DNA of 64,000 nucleotides from Mycobacterium branderi (GTDB lineage Bacteria > Actinomycetota > Actinomycetes > Mycobacteriales > Mycobacteriaceae): positions 1,302,001 to 1,366,000 of the forward strand of contig NZ_AP022606.1 of the NCBI RefSeq assembly GCF_010728725.1, written 5' to 3'. Positions 8,200 through 17,551 of the stretch are shown in pieces. How positions within the stretch are numbered: position 1 is the stretch's first letter; every line of letters starts with the position of its first letter. Position numbers and translations under genes: made by a program. The notes below the pieces were generated by a model. It did no database searches and had not been told where the DNA came from. It saw only the letters and a program-made list of their open reading frames with translations.

Positions 8200-8780
8200 T
8201 GGTCGCCTTCCCGCTGAGCGGTTAACACCCAACGATTTGTGCTCTCGATTGTTTGCTTTCCGTCGGGAGTCTTGTAGGTAACTTCGGTAGCCACCAGCAC
8301 GCTTGCGCTGCCGTCGTCGTTCCACCGTTCCACCCCGGCATCCAGAGCGGTGCCTTTCGTCGGCTCCGCCTGCGCGACGTTGAGGAGGACCTCGTTGACC
8401 TTGTCTCGGTATTGCTTGGCGAAATCGCCTGTGCCGTTGGCCAATATCCGGTCGACGTAGGCGTTGGCGTGGAACGGATCCAGCGACGTGAATGACGTCA
8501 TGAACGATCGGGCAAATCCCAGGACGTCGACTTCTTTCATCGCCAACTCGTGATGTTTGCGATGGTTGACCAGGATGAACGACGACGCGGTGATCGCGCC
8601 CGCCGCGACCAATACGGCGAGGGTCATCGCCAGGGGCATGACCCACTGCCGGGACGGCTTCCACCACTGCCGCGGTAACTTCCACTGCCGCAACGACATC
8701 CGCGACCACAGCGAAGTTTTCGGCATCCCCTGCGGTAACAGTGGCTGTTCACCGGGCTGAACTCGGCGGCGCGGGCTCAT
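8166..8780 (-). CDS. Mce-associated membrane protein (Rv0177-like)
   Basis: The 204-residue protein begins with a basic, Arg/Trp-rich cytoplasmic tail (residues 1-45). One transmembrane helix follows (MPLAMTLAVLVAAGAITASSF), then an extracytoplasmic NTF2-like domain ending in WKISSLQQVI. The ATG at 8780 overlaps the previous stop as ATGA, indicating translational coupling. It belongs to the four-gene Mce-associated tail of the mce1 operon. No catalytic residues are expected; it probably serves transporter assembly. Confidence 0.83.
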   Translation of the reverse strand: MSPRRRVQPGEQPLLPQGMPKTSLWSRMSLRQWKLPRQWWKPSRQWVMPLAMTLAVLVAAGAITASSFILVNHRKHHELAMKEVDVLGFARSFMTSFTSLDPFHANAYVDRILANGTGDFAKQYRDKVNEVLLNVAQAEPTKGTALDAGVERWNDDGSASVLVATEVTYKTPDGKQTIESTNRWVLTAQREGDQWKISSLQQVI

Positions 8781-9754
8781 TTTTGACCCTTGGCTGGTTT
8801 GGGTTTGGTCACCACGGTCAGGTCGTCGACGAGCCACCGCGCATCTGGGCCCTTGGCGAACGTAACCCGGACGGTGGCGGTGATGAATCGCTGCTGTTGC
8901 TCACCGCCGCGATGACCCTGCAGAAACAACAGCATCTCCGCCCGATCCGGTGTCGCGGACTTGACCGCGCTGTTGGTCACCCAATACTCGTTGACCACAG
9001 GTTGGCCCTTTTGCACTACCTCTTGCTGTTTGGCGAGCCGGTCGCGGTATTTGTCCGTCGTCAGCGATCGCGCCCGCGCGAAGTCCTGTTGCAGAGTTTT
9101 CGGGTCGTAGGTCAGCATCTCGGCGACGATCTTCGGCCCCTGCGCCTGGACGGCGGCGCGCGTCTGGTCGGAGGCCCGCTCGTTCATAAACACCACCGTG
9201 AAGCTCAACGCGGCACCACCCGCGCACAGCGCCGCCGCGGTCGCCACGACGATTGCGGCAAGCCGACGGGCGATAGCGGGCCGCTGATCCGCATCGACGC
9301 GGCGCACCTCGGTGCGCAGCAGCAGGTCGGCAAACGTCCGTCGCCGCGAATCCCACAGCGGCCAAAGCCAACCCACGAACACCGAGATGGTGTCCAACAG
9401 GTGGGCGAAGTCCCTCAGCAGCAGCCGCCCCACCCCGGCGGAACCCCCGTCGCGGCGTACGACGGTGATTCCCATCAAGGCGCGGCCCAGGCTCCAACCG
9501 CGATTCGCCGGCCACACCGTCCGGTTTATCAGCGTCAGCAGTATCGCGGTCGCCGCAACGGCAATACACAGCGACCACCACGCGCCGCGTACCGGCACCG
9601 CCAACGATCCCAACGTCATCGTCGCCACCACGGCGACGCCGGGCAATACATCGACGATGAACGCAGCGGCGCGGATATGCCAGTGCGCCAGGCTATTCGG
9701 CAGCGCCGTTTCGACTGCCGGCGTGATGTCGGTCTCGGCGACCACCGCCGTCAC
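8777..9754 (-). CDS. RDD-domain Mce-associated membrane protein (Rv0176-like)
   Basis: The 325-residue protein joins an N-terminal RDD domain to an Mce-associated extracytoplasmic domain. The RDD part contains HWHIRAAAFIVDVLPG, then LINRTVWPANRGWSLGRALMG and WDSRRRTFADLL. A further helix near residues 165-190 leads into an NTF2-like region (EMLTYDPKTLQQDFARA to the C-terminus). Length agrees with Rv0176 (about 322 aa, from memory). The GTG start overlaps the previous stop (GTGA). It probably helps build or stabilise the Mce1 transporter in the cell envelope. Confidence 0.85.
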   Translation of the reverse strand: MTAVVAETDITPAVETALPNSLAHWHIRAAAFIVDVLPGVAVVATMTLGSLAVPVRGAWWSLCIAVAATAILLTLINRTVWPANRGWSLGRALMGITVVRRDGGSAGVGRLLLRDFAHLLDTISVFVGWLWPLWDSRRRTFADLLLRTEVRRVDADQRPAIARRLAAIVVATAAALCAGGAALSFTVVFMNERASDQTRAAVQAQGPKIVAEMLTYDPKTLQQDFARARSLTTDKYRDRLAKQQEVVQKGQPVVNEYWVTNSAVKSATPDRAEMLLFLQGHRGGEQQQRFITATVRVTFAKGPDARWLVDDLTVVTKPKPAKGQK

Positions 9755-10518
9755 TTGGCCACCTGGTCGAGCTTGGCAATCCGGTACTGCCCTTCATCGG
9801 GTGCCATCTTCGCCCGCAATCGGTAGCCGATTTCCCGGTTCTGCGTTTCGGTGTTGGACATCTTGACGCGCAGGGCCACGAGGACGTCGAATGAGCCGTC
9901 CGGATTGCGCCGTTCTACCGCCCCGCGCAGATCAGACACCTGGACCTGAACGTTGGCAACCTGATAGGCCTGGACGAACAGGCTGCTGTACAGCACCGCT
10001 TGGGACCGGAAATCTCCGGTGCTGCAGTCGATAATCTTTTGCGCCCCGGCCGACATTGCCTCAACATCTGGCGCCTGGGTTGCCGCGATGCAGTCCTTTG
10101 CGGCCGCGACAGCCTGCGCCTCATGGCGCGCAATGGCCTGGCTGTCTTGATTGAAACGCAGTGCGAGGTAGCCGCCGGCCCCGATGCCACCGGCCAGCAG
10201 AAGAAGCGCAGCGGCGATGCCGATCCACCACCGGCGTCCCAGGCGCGACGGGTTCCGCTCGTCAACAGCGTCTTCGGCCGCATCCTCCGCCTGGGCTTCC
10301 GCCTCGGAGTCCTCATCGGCCGTCCCCTCGGATTCTGGCGAATCCTCGGCCGTCAACTCCGGGCTTGTCTGGTCGGCTCCGCCCTCGGATTCTGGCGAAT
10401 CCTCGGCCGTCACCTCCGGCGACGAATCCTCGCTCTTCACCTCGGTGCTGGTCTGATCTGACGACGAATCGTCTGTTTCGGCGGGGTTCAGCTGGCTGGC
10501 GCCAGCATCTCCTTCCAT
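9751..10518 (-). CDS. Mce-associated membrane protein with acidic repeat tail (Rv0175-like)
   Basis: The 255-residue protein has an ~88-residue acidic N-terminus with two near-identical copies of SPE(V/L)TAEDSPESEG. One transmembrane helix follows (WWIGIAAALLLLAGGIGAGG), then an extracytoplasmic NTF2-like domain. Two Cys (AAKDCIAA and KIIDCSTG) may pair outside the membrane. It starts 31 bp inside the end of mce1F, so the genes are coupled. It is longer than I recall for Rv0175 (about 213 aa), and the duplicated acidic segment explains part of the difference. Confidence 0.83.
   Translation of the reverse strand: MEGDAGASQLNPAETDDSSSDQTSTEVKSEDSSPEVTAEDSPESEGGADQTSPELTAEDSPESEGTADEDSEAEAQAEDAAEDAVDERNPSRLGRRWWIGIAAALLLLAGGIGAGGYLALRFNQDSQAIARHEAQAVAAAKDCIAATQAPDVEAMSAGAQKIIDCSTGDFRSQAVLYSSLFVQAYQVANVQVQVSDLRGAVERRNPDGSFDVLVALRVKMSNTETQNREIGYRLRAKMAPDEGQYRIAKLDQVAK
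10325..10412. repeat. In-frame direct repeat in the acidic tail of the Rv0175-like gene
   Basis: A ~31-bp unit beginning CCCTCGGATTCTGG occurs at about 10325-10355 and again at 10382-10412, exactly 57 bp (19 codons) apart. The unit encodes part of TAEDSPESEG on the minus strand. This is a recent tandem duplication that keeps the frame. Confidence 0.8.
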
Positions 10519-12053
10519 CCGTCGTCTCCTGTGTTGCTCGAGTTGTTGACGGAGTATTTAACTCCGTCGGGGCCCGTCACCTCACCGCTCTGAGGACTAT
10601 AGACCGCGGTGGGAGGCCCAGCCGGGGTGTAGATGCACGGGTTGGGCTGTTGCCCGTTGCACTGGACGGTACCCGAACCGGGCCGCTGCAGCGGGTCGCT
10701 GATCGGCGGCGGCGTCAGGCCTCCGGGCGGCAGCTTACTGGCAGGCAGCGGGTTCAGTCCGTTGTTGATCGACGGCGCCGGTATCACCTGGCCCGGATTC
10801 ACCGGCTGATCACAGCGGGCGCCGGGCGCCGGGCAGTTGAGGATCTGGTTCGGGTCGCCGTACCACGGGTTGGTACCGGCCGGCTCGTAGGGCTTGTTGC
10901 TGCGGCACTCCTTCGGCGTCGCGGCGCGCTTACCCGGCACGTCGACACACGGGATGTTGCGCGCACCGCGCACCACGTTGGCGGGAGTCTCCTGCGGGAT
11001 CTTGCAGTACGCACCTTCCGGCAGGGGCGCGAGGCTGACATCCGCCGGCGACCGCCACTCAGCCGCGGGAGGCCACCCGGTCAGACATGGCGGCGGCTGG
11101 TTGATCGCCACACCGAGGTCCAGCACCGCATTGTGTTCTTGCTCGTACGGAGTCGAGATCGTCTGGATGATCGAACCGGCCTGCGGCAATAGCACCAGCA
11201 CCTGCTCGACGCCGGCGTGGTAACGCTTGAGCATCTCGATCACGACCGACAGATTGGCCAGGGTCTGCGGCAGCGAATCCCGGACGTCGCTGAACACCGC
11301 GTTGAGGTCGTCGGCGGTCGGCGCCGCCTTCGGTAGCAGGTCCCGCAGGTTCTGGTCCTTTTCGGCCGCCTGTGCGCCCAACACATTCAGGTTGTGCGCC
11401 CAGCGCTCGATCTGCGGGCTGGAGGTGGCCTGGCTGTCCAGGATCGGCGCCGAGTTCTGGATGATGTCGTCGACGTCGCGGATATTCGTCCGGAAGTCAC
11501 CGACGATCGCCTGAGTAGAGTCGACCAGCCGTTGCAGGGCCGGGCCCAATCCACCAACCGATTGCGCAGTCTCGTCGAGCAGTTGACCGATCTTGTCCTT
11601 GGGCAAGGCCTCCAACCCGCGGTAGGCGGTGTCCAGAGCCGGCCCGATCTCACTGGGCACCGTGCCCTTGGTGATGGTCTGTCCGGGCGAGAAGAACCTG
11701 CCCGGATTGCCCGGTGACACCAGGTCCAGGTATTGCTCACCGACCGCCGACACCGAGTGCACGTTCGCCGTCGCATCGGCCGGGATCTTGTAACGGCTGT
11801 CGATGCTCATCGTCGCCTGCGCGCCGCGCTCGGTCGGCTCGACATCGGTGACCTTGCCGATCGTGATGCCGCGATAGGTGACGTTCGCCGTCGGGTACAA
11901 GCCACCCGACGCCGGCAGGTCCGCCTTCAGCTGGTACTGGCCGATACCGATCAAGGTCGGGATCCGCAGGTAGTACCAACCGAGCACCACCAGGGCGACC
12001 ACGGTGATGATGCCGAATAGCACCAACTGGCGCTTGATGAACCGAGTCAGCAT
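10488..12053 (-). CDS. mce1F: Mce1F substrate-binding subunit of the Mce1 lipid transporter
   Basis: The 521-residue MCE/MlaD-family protein has a single N-terminal membrane anchor (residues ~8-29, LVLFGIITVVALVVLGWYYL). The MCE domain follows (ANVTYRGITIGKVTDVEP and GEQYLDLVSP). Then come a long helical region with many DxxAxxL-like heptads and a Pro/Gly-rich C-terminal tail. Six such subunits form the hydrophobic tunnel of the transporter across the periplasm. The start overlaps the mce1E stop by 7 bp. Last of the six mce genes; length agrees with the M. tuberculosis protein (about 515 aa). Confidence 0.95.
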   Translation of the reverse strand: MLTRFIKRQLVLFGIITVVALVVLGWYYLRIPTLIGIGQYQLKADLPASGGLYPTANVTYRGITIGKVTDVEPTERGAQATMSIDSRYKIPADATANVHSVSAVGEQYLDLVSPGNPGRFFSPGQTITKGTVPSEIGPALDTAYRGLEALPKDKIGQLLDETAQSVGGLGPALQRLVDSTQAIVGDFRTNIRDVDDIIQNSAPILDSQATSSPQIERWAHNLNVLGAQAAEKDQNLRDLLPKAAPTADDLNAVFSDVRDSLPQTLANLSVVIEMLKRYHAGVEQVLVLLPQAGSIIQTISTPYEQEHNAVLDLGVAINQPPPCLTGWPPAAEWRSPADVSLAPLPEGAYCKIPQETPANVVRGARNIPCVDVPGKRAATPKECRSNKPYEPAGTNPWYGDPNQILNCPAPGARCDQPVNPGQVIPAPSINNGLNPLPASKLPPGGLTPPPISDPLQRPGSGTVQCNGQQPNPCIYTPAGPPTAVYSPQSGEVTGPDGVKYSVNNSSNTGDDGWKEMLAPAS

Positions 12054-13261
12054 GTCGCCCTCTCCACCAAAGGTCCGCCGGGGGCGTCGTTCGGGTTCGG
12101 CGTGTAGCGGACGTCGGGAATCATCGTCGCCGGGTCACGGCCATACGACTGCTCGAGTGCCCGCAACGCACCGGACAACCCGGTTCCGGTGAGGAACGCG
12201 TTGTCGACGGTCGACAACGTCGTGTCGAGGTTGAGCGAGGCGTTCATGAAGTCGCCTCGAATCAGCTTCGGAGCGGTGTCGATGTCGAACGGGATGGTGG
12301 CGAGGATCTTCAGCGTGCCGAGCAGATACGGCGCGGCGCGGCCCAACTCCTTCAACGGGCACTGCAGCAGCTGCAGGTTCTGATGCAGCGGGCCCCGCGT
12401 TTCCGACAGGTACTGGTCGGCGGCCAGGCTCAGACGGCCCAGCGCATTGGTGGCGTCGATCAGCAGTTGCTGCTTTTCGGCGAAATGCTTGATCAGCGGC
12501 GGGAATTCGGTCAGTACCCGATCCAGCACATCCGCGCGGTTGCCCACATACGCCAGCAGCCGGTTGGTGGAATCGATGGCGTGGGTGATGTCGTCGCGTT
12601 GCTGGTTGAGCTCGGCGGTGAAGGTGTCCAGCTTCCCGAGGAACGCGCGGATCTGCGGGCCGCGTCCGCTCAGGATGTTGTTGACCTCGTTCTGGATCAC
12701 CTCGAGGTTCGAGATGCCGCCGCCGCGCAGAATCATTGCGAGACTGGCCAACGTGCGCTCGATGTTGGGCCACGCCGACGAGTTCTTCAGCGGGATGGTG
12801 TCGCCGTCCTTCAGCAGTTGCGGCGACGGGTTCGGCGGTGCCGCCAGCTCGATGTGCTGCGTACCCAGCAAGCTGGTCTGCCCGATCTTGGCGGTGGCGT
12901 TCTTCGGCAGCTTGACGTTGCCGTCCACGCCTAGCGTCAGCGTGGCCACCCAGTTCTTCAGCTGGATGTCGCGAATCTTGCCGACGAACACGTCGGCGAC
13001 CATCACCTTGCTGTTGCCGTTGATCGCCAGTGTGTCCGGCACCTGCACGTAGAGGGTGTAGGCGCCGGCTCCGCTGCCCGGACCGCCGGGCAGGGCCACG
13101 TTCGAGATGCCGTGCCAGCCACACGAACTCAGCATCACCGCGACGACCGCCAGAACCAGCCCCTGCCAGGCCCGGTGGCGGACCAAGTGCATTACTCGGC
13201 TCACCAGCTCTTTGTTCGCCGGACTCTTCGCGCCGCTCACGGCGCTCATCACGCGGCTCAC
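12047..13261 (-). CDS. mce1E: Mce1E lipoprotein subunit (LprK)
   Basis: The 404-residue MCE-family lipoprotein has a hydrophobic segment ending in the lipobox LSSC, with the lipidated Cys at residue 47. The MCE domain begins YTLYVQVPDTLAINGNSKV and contains KIGQTSLLGTQHIEL. A helical domain and the C-terminus (YTPNPNDAPGGPLVERATC) closely match what I recall of M. tuberculosis LprK. The GTG start at 13261 overlaps the mce1D stop (GTGA); internal Met starts at residues 5 or 24 are possible. As the only lipoprotein of the six subunits, it probably anchors the tunnel to a membrane. Confidence 0.95.
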   Translation of the reverse strand: MSRVMSAVSGAKSPANKELVSRVMHLVRHRAWQGLVLAVVAVMLSSCGWHGISNVALPGGPGSGAGAYTLYVQVPDTLAINGNSKVMVADVFVGKIRDIQLKNWVATLTLGVDGNVKLPKNATAKIGQTSLLGTQHIELAAPPNPSPQLLKDGDTIPLKNSSAWPNIERTLASLAMILRGGGISNLEVIQNEVNNILSGRGPQIRAFLGKLDTFTAELNQQRDDITHAIDSTNRLLAYVGNRADVLDRVLTEFPPLIKHFAEKQQLLIDATNALGRLSLAADQYLSETRGPLHQNLQLLQCPLKELGRAAPYLLGTLKILATIPFDIDTAPKLIRGDFMNASLNLDTTLSTVDNAFLTGTGLSGALRALEQSYGRDPATMIPDVRYTPNPNDAPGGPLVERATC

Positions 13262-14913
13262 GAGCCCCCTCCTGTCGAAGAGGCTGCCTCAGCGGGCAGC
13301 GGTGGTCCACCGGGACCCGGTACCTGCGGACTGACCGGCCCCGAGACCGGTGCCGGCGTCGGCGCGACCGGTCCGGGCACCACCTCGGGCCCGGGCGGCG
13401 GCGGTGGTATCGGCTGCGGATTCCCGGGTACGCCGACGAACGGCAGCGGGCCGGGCTCCTCGTTGTACGCGTTGGGCGGCCCCGGCGGGGTTTGGTACTG
13501 CGACTGGACCGGCTCGATGTTCGGGCCACCCATCAGTTCGGCCAGCGATTCCGGGGTCAGCAGGCCTTCGGTGATCGGACCCACCTGCGTCCCTTGCATT
13601 CCGGGCGCGACGATCCAGCCCGGCTGCGTGTTGCGGTGCGAGGTCGGGGTGTCGGGCACCCAGATCCCCGGCACGGTGGTGTCCTTGTATCCCGGTGGCG
13701 GCTGCAGCCGCGGTTCGGAGTAGGCGACCTCCTTGGGCAGCGTCGCGGCGGTGCTGAAGAAGTTCAACCCGAACGGGATGTAGTTGAACTTGATCGCGTC
13801 CAGAATCGGCGCCAGATACTGCGCACACAGTTCGGCGGATTCCTGGTAGCCCGCCCGGCTGAAGGCCTGAATCGTGCTGCATATCAACTGCATCGGGTTC
13901 GCGAAGCCGATGCCGCCGAGGATCGACACCGGCTGGCCGACGACGGCGCCGATCGACGGGTGGTAGATCTGGTTCAGGTTCGCCAGCGCCGTCGGCGCCA
14001 CGTGCAGCACGGTTTCCAAGCCATTCAGCGGATCGGGCTGCAGCAGTGTGTTGGTTGCCGACGCGAGGTTGTTGACGTCGTGTGCCAGCACTTCGCGGTT
14101 CTTGGCCAGGAACGGCCGCAGTGTCGTGAGCAAACTGTCGAACTGCTGGATGGCGTTGGCCAGGTCGCGGTCCGAGCCGGCCAGGCTGTCGGTGAACTGA
14201 GCCAGGTTCTTGTTGAGCGCGACGAACTTCTGGTCGTCCTCGTGCAGCGCGTTGACGAAGAGAGCCAAACTGCGCACCACGGCGAAGAAGTCGCCGCGGC
14301 CCTCGTTGAGCGCATTCAGGGACCGCGACAGGGCATCCAGCGTGGTGTTGATCTTCTTGCCCTTGCCGGCCAGCCCGTTGGCGAACGACTCGATGATGTC
14401 GCCGAACGGCCCCTTGGGCTGCTCCTTGGTGGGGCCGAGTTTGGAGATGATGTTCGTGACCGTGTTGCGCAGCTGGTCCCACTCGGTGGGCACCTGGGTG
14501 CGCTCGATCGGGATCACCGCGTTGTCGCCCAGCACCGGGCCGCCCTTGTAGGGCGGGTCCAACTGGATGTAGCGCGACGCCACCAGGGTGGGGTTGAGAA
14601 TCTCCGCCGACGCGTTGGCCGGCACCTTGTACTTGTTGGCGTAGTGGAAGGTCACCTTCATCTTGTCGCCGGCCGGCTCGATCTTGTCGATCGAGCCGAC
14701 GGGCACGCCCATGATCCGGACTTCGTCGCCTCGATATAGCGCGTTGGCTTCGGGGAAGTATGCGACGACGGTGTTGTTGGTCAGTTTTTTGAAGAGCTGA
14801 ATCCCGACGTAGCCGGCGACCAGGGCAAGCACGATCACCAGCGAGCCGATGATTACCGCCGCCCGCGACAGCTTGGGTAGCCGCAGGTTGCGGATATCGA
14901 AGACGGTGCTCAA
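13258..14913 (-). CDS. mce1D: Mce1D subunit of the Mce1 lipid transporter
   Basis: The 551-residue MCE-family protein has a membrane anchor at about residues 18-42, the MCE domain (LYRGDEVRIMGVPVGSIDKI, then LVASRYIQLDPPYKG), a long helical segment and a ~90-residue Pro-rich tail. The tail is low complexity. The ATG overlaps the mce1C stop by 4 bp. Two Cys in the helical region (MQLICSTIQAF and AELCAQYLAP) may pair. It forms part of the hexameric lipid-conducting needle together with Mce1A-F. Confidence 0.95.
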   Translation of the reverse strand: MSTVFDIRNLRLPKLSRAAVIIGSLVIVLALVAGYVGIQLFKKLTNNTVVAYFPEANALYRGDEVRIMGVPVGSIDKIEPAGDKMKVTFHYANKYKVPANASAEILNPTLVASRYIQLDPPYKGGPVLGDNAVIPIERTQVPTEWDQLRNTVTNIISKLGPTKEQPKGPFGDIIESFANGLAGKGKKINTTLDALSRSLNALNEGRGDFFAVVRSLALFVNALHEDDQKFVALNKNLAQFTDSLAGSDRDLANAIQQFDSLLTTLRPFLAKNREVLAHDVNNLASATNTLLQPDPLNGLETVLHVAPTALANLNQIYHPSIGAVVGQPVSILGGIGFANPMQLICSTIQAFSRAGYQESAELCAQYLAPILDAIKFNYIPFGLNFFSTAATLPKEVAYSEPRLQPPPGYKDTTVPGIWVPDTPTSHRNTQPGWIVAPGMQGTQVGPITEGLLTPESLAELMGGPNIEPVQSQYQTPPGPPNAYNEEPGPLPFVGVPGNPQPIPPPPPGPEVVPGPVAPTPAPVSGPVSPQVPGPGGPPLPAEAASSTGGGS

Positions 14914-16514
14914 CCTTCTCTACCTCCCAAGCTTCCTCCCCCACCGCCTGGCTGGCTGTTTCCGCCTTGACCAGGCGGGATGAACGGCGCCGGCAACTGG
15001 TTGCCCGGCCCCGGTGGCGCCGGCGGTCCGGGAGGCAGAGGTGCCGGCGGGGGCGCCGCCGCGGGATTCGCCGGAGCCGGACCAGCCACCGGACCCGGTG
15101 GCTCGCTGCGTCCCCCAGGCGGACCCGGGGCGATCGGCACCGGTGTGCCCGGAACGTCCGGTGCGACCTCGCCCGGTCGCCCACCGACCGAGATCCCCGG
15201 TGTCGGCGGCAAGCCGTTGGGGTTCGGCGGCGACGACAACACGTCGGGCAACGCGGGGTACGGCCCGTTCGGCCCGAACGGGCCCACGCTCTGGTCGACG
15301 CCCGCACACGGCATCGGGTTCCACGGCCGCGGCAGCAGATCCGGCGTCGGCGCGTACGAGCATGGCGAGCCCGGAGCGACGGCCGGTCCCGGGTGATCTG
15401 GCGTGCCCTCCAACACAGGCGGTGCCGGAGGCGGCGCACCGTTGGGGAACCGGGTGCCGTTGGGGTCGGGGAACCGGAACGCCGGCAGCCCCGCGCTGCG
15501 CCAGAAGTCCTCCGGATCGAGGCCGCGCTTCTTGAACGCCGCATCCACCCACGGCTGCAGGATCCAGCCCGGCGTTAGCAGCCAGTTGGCCAGCGACACC
15601 TTGAAATACGGTCCCGACGCGACGGTTTCGTTGAAGGCGGCGATGGTTTTGGAGAGCAGGGTGACCGCGGTGGCCAGGTCGTCCTTGCGCGCGACCAACA
15701 GGTCGCTGACGGTGCGCAGCTGCTCGAGCACGTGATTGAGGTTGGGGTTGTCGTTGATGACGCCTTGCAGCTGCGTCGAGAGCGCGGAGACGTTGCCCAG
15801 CAACGCACCGATGGCGCGGCTTCGCTGGTTGAACGCCGCCAGCAGCGTATTCGAGTTCACGAACAGGCGGTCGATCTGATCGCTGCGCTCCCCGAGCACA
15901 CTGGCCACCTGGTTGGCCTGCTTGAGCAAGTGGGTGACCTGCTCGTCGCGCTTGCCGATGGTGTCGGAGAACTTGGCCACCCCGTCTAGGGCCTCGCTCA
16001 GGTGCGGGTAGGTCTCGTCGATGGTTTCCGACAACACGTTCAAAGACCGCTTGACGGTGTCGATGTCCCAGCCCGCGGCGGCCTTGGTGACGTCGAAGAA
16101 CGCGTCGTAAATCTGGTACGGGGTGGTGCTTTGACCCAGCGGCAGTGTGCCGTTCGGACGCAGCTTCTGGGTGCCGCGCGGGTCGATCTCGAGCACTTTG
16201 CGGCCGAGGATGGTGTCGGTCTTGATCGCTAGGCGGCTCTCGGTGCCGATGGTTTGGCTGCCGGTCGAGAATTTCATCACGATGTGGTCGCCGTCGATCT
16301 TGATTCCCTCGACCTTGCCGACGTTCATGCCGGCGATGCGCACCTTGTCGCCCTTGTTCAATCCGCCCGAGTCGGGGAACTGTGCGAAGTAGATGGGACT
16401 GGCGAACAACATCGGGACACTGGTCAAGGTTTGGCCCACGCCGACGACGAGCAGCGTGACCACGATGCCCATCAGGCCGATGCGGAGCCGGTTGGCAGGC
16501 TCGAGGGTTCTCAT
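14910..16514 (-). CDS. mce1C: Mce1C subunit of the Mce1 lipid transporter
   Basis: The 534-residue MCE-family protein has an anchor helix at about residues 10-32 and the MCE domain (GLNKGDKVRIAGMNVGKVEG and TILGRKVLEIDPRG). A helical domain to about residue 300 is followed by a very long Pro/Gly-rich tail from about residue 345 to the end. I chose the ATG at 16514 because it overlaps the mce1B stop (ATGA); an ATG four codons earlier is less likely. The disordered tail could reach into the cell wall; that is inference. Confidence 0.95.
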   Translation of the reverse strand: MRTLEPANRLRIGLMGIVVTLLVVGVGQTLTSVPMLFASPIYFAQFPDSGGLNKGDKVRIAGMNVGKVEGIKIDGDHIVMKFSTGSQTIGTESRLAIKTDTILGRKVLEIDPRGTQKLRPNGTLPLGQSTTPYQIYDAFFDVTKAAAGWDIDTVKRSLNVLSETIDETYPHLSEALDGVAKFSDTIGKRDEQVTHLLKQANQVASVLGERSDQIDRLFVNSNTLLAAFNQRSRAIGALLGNVSALSTQLQGVINDNPNLNHVLEQLRTVSDLLVARKDDLATAVTLLSKTIAAFNETVASGPYFKVSLANWLLTPGWILQPWVDAAFKKRGLDPEDFWRSAGLPAFRFPDPNGTRFPNGAPPPAPPVLEGTPDHPGPAVAPGSPCSYAPTPDLLPRPWNPMPCAGVDQSVGPFGPNGPYPALPDVLSSPPNPNGLPPTPGISVGGRPGEVAPDVPGTPVPIAPGPPGGRSEPPGPVAGPAPANPAAAPPPAPLPPGPPAPPGPGNQLPAPFIPPGQGGNSQPGGGGGSLGGREG

Positions 16515-17551
16515 TGCGGCGTGCACCTACCCGTCGGCTGCTGCCAGATCTTGACCGTGCGAACCGGCCCGCCAGGCTGTAACCCGTTGGTCTTCAGCGT
16601 CAGATCACACAAGTAGAAGTTCACCCAGTCTCCATAGCTACCGACAGCTCGGCCCACCGTGTTCACCCCGACCGGCGCGCGGCGCAGGAGATCGTCGTAC
16701 TGGTCGCGCTGATCGATGATCGCTTGCTGGATCGGGTCCAGGTAGTTGATGGTGTCGTGCAACAGGGACCGGTTCTCGGCCAACAGGTCGGCCACCGTTC
16801 CCGCGGCGTCGCTGATATGCGCGGTGTTGGCGGCGAGCGAGTCGGCGTGATTGTTCAGCCCGCTGATCAATTTCTCGAAGTTGTCGACGGTCTCGTCGAA
16901 CTGCTTGCGGTGCCGCACGGTGGTGTCGAGCACGATGTTGAGGTTCTTGATCACCTCGCCGATGGCCTGGTCACGCTCGGCGATGTGAGAGGTCAGTTGT
17001 GCTGTCTGGTCGAGGATGTCGTTGATGGTGCCGCCTTGGCCCTGGAAGACCGTGATGATCGACGAGGCGATGTTGTTGACCTTGTCCGGGTCGAGCGCCC
17101 GAAACAGCGGCTTGAAACCACCGATCAACGCGTCGAGGTCCAAGGCCGGCTGGGTGCGCGAGAGCGGGATGAACCCACCGGGCGGCAGCACCCGATCGGA
17201 ACCTTCGCCCTCCCCGCGCTTGAGCTCCATGTAACGGTCACCGATCAGGTTGAGGTACCGGATCTGCGCGGTCGTGGACTGGTACAGCCGCACGCCGCGG
17301 TCGACGTCGAAGTCCACATGCACCTTGTGGCCGTTGTCGACCAGCTTGATCTTCTTGACTTTCCCGATCTCCACCCCGGAGGCGCGGACGAACTGCCCGT
17401 TGCGCAATCCGCTGGCATTGCTGAATTCCGCGGAGTAGCTGTAGGTCCGGTCGAAGCGCATCTGACCGAACACCACAACGAGGAGCGCCGTGAATGCCAG
17501 CAGCACCGTTCCGATGATGCCGAGCTTGATGACAGTGCCTCTGATACTCAT
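16511..17551 (-). CDS. mce1B: Mce1B subunit of the Mce1 lipid transporter
   Basis: The 346-residue MCE-family protein is the shortest of the six and lacks a Pro-rich tail. The anchor helix is at residues ~7-29 (LGIIGTVLLAFTALLVVVF). The MCE domain reads GLRNGQFVRASGVEIGKVKK and LIGDRYMELKRGEGEG, and the helical region includes LTSHIAERDQAIGEVIKNL. Length equals that recalled for M. tuberculosis Mce1B. It is coupled to mce1A by an ATGA overlap. Confidence 0.95.
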   Translation of the reverse strand: MSIRGTVIKLGIIGTVLLAFTALLVVVFGQMRFDRTYSYSAEFSNASGLRNGQFVRASGVEIGKVKKIKLVDNGHKVHVDFDVDRGVRLYQSTTAQIRYLNLIGDRYMELKRGEGEGSDRVLPPGGFIPLSRTQPALDLDALIGGFKPLFRALDPDKVNNIASSIITVFQGQGGTINDILDQTAQLTSHIAERDQAIGEVIKNLNIVLDTTVRHRKQFDETVDNFEKLISGLNNHADSLAANTAHISDAAGTVADLLAENRSLLHDTINYLDPIQQAIIDQRDQYDDLLRRAPVGVNTVGRAVGSYGDWVNFYLCDLTLKTNGLQPGGPVRTVKIWQQPTGRCTPQ

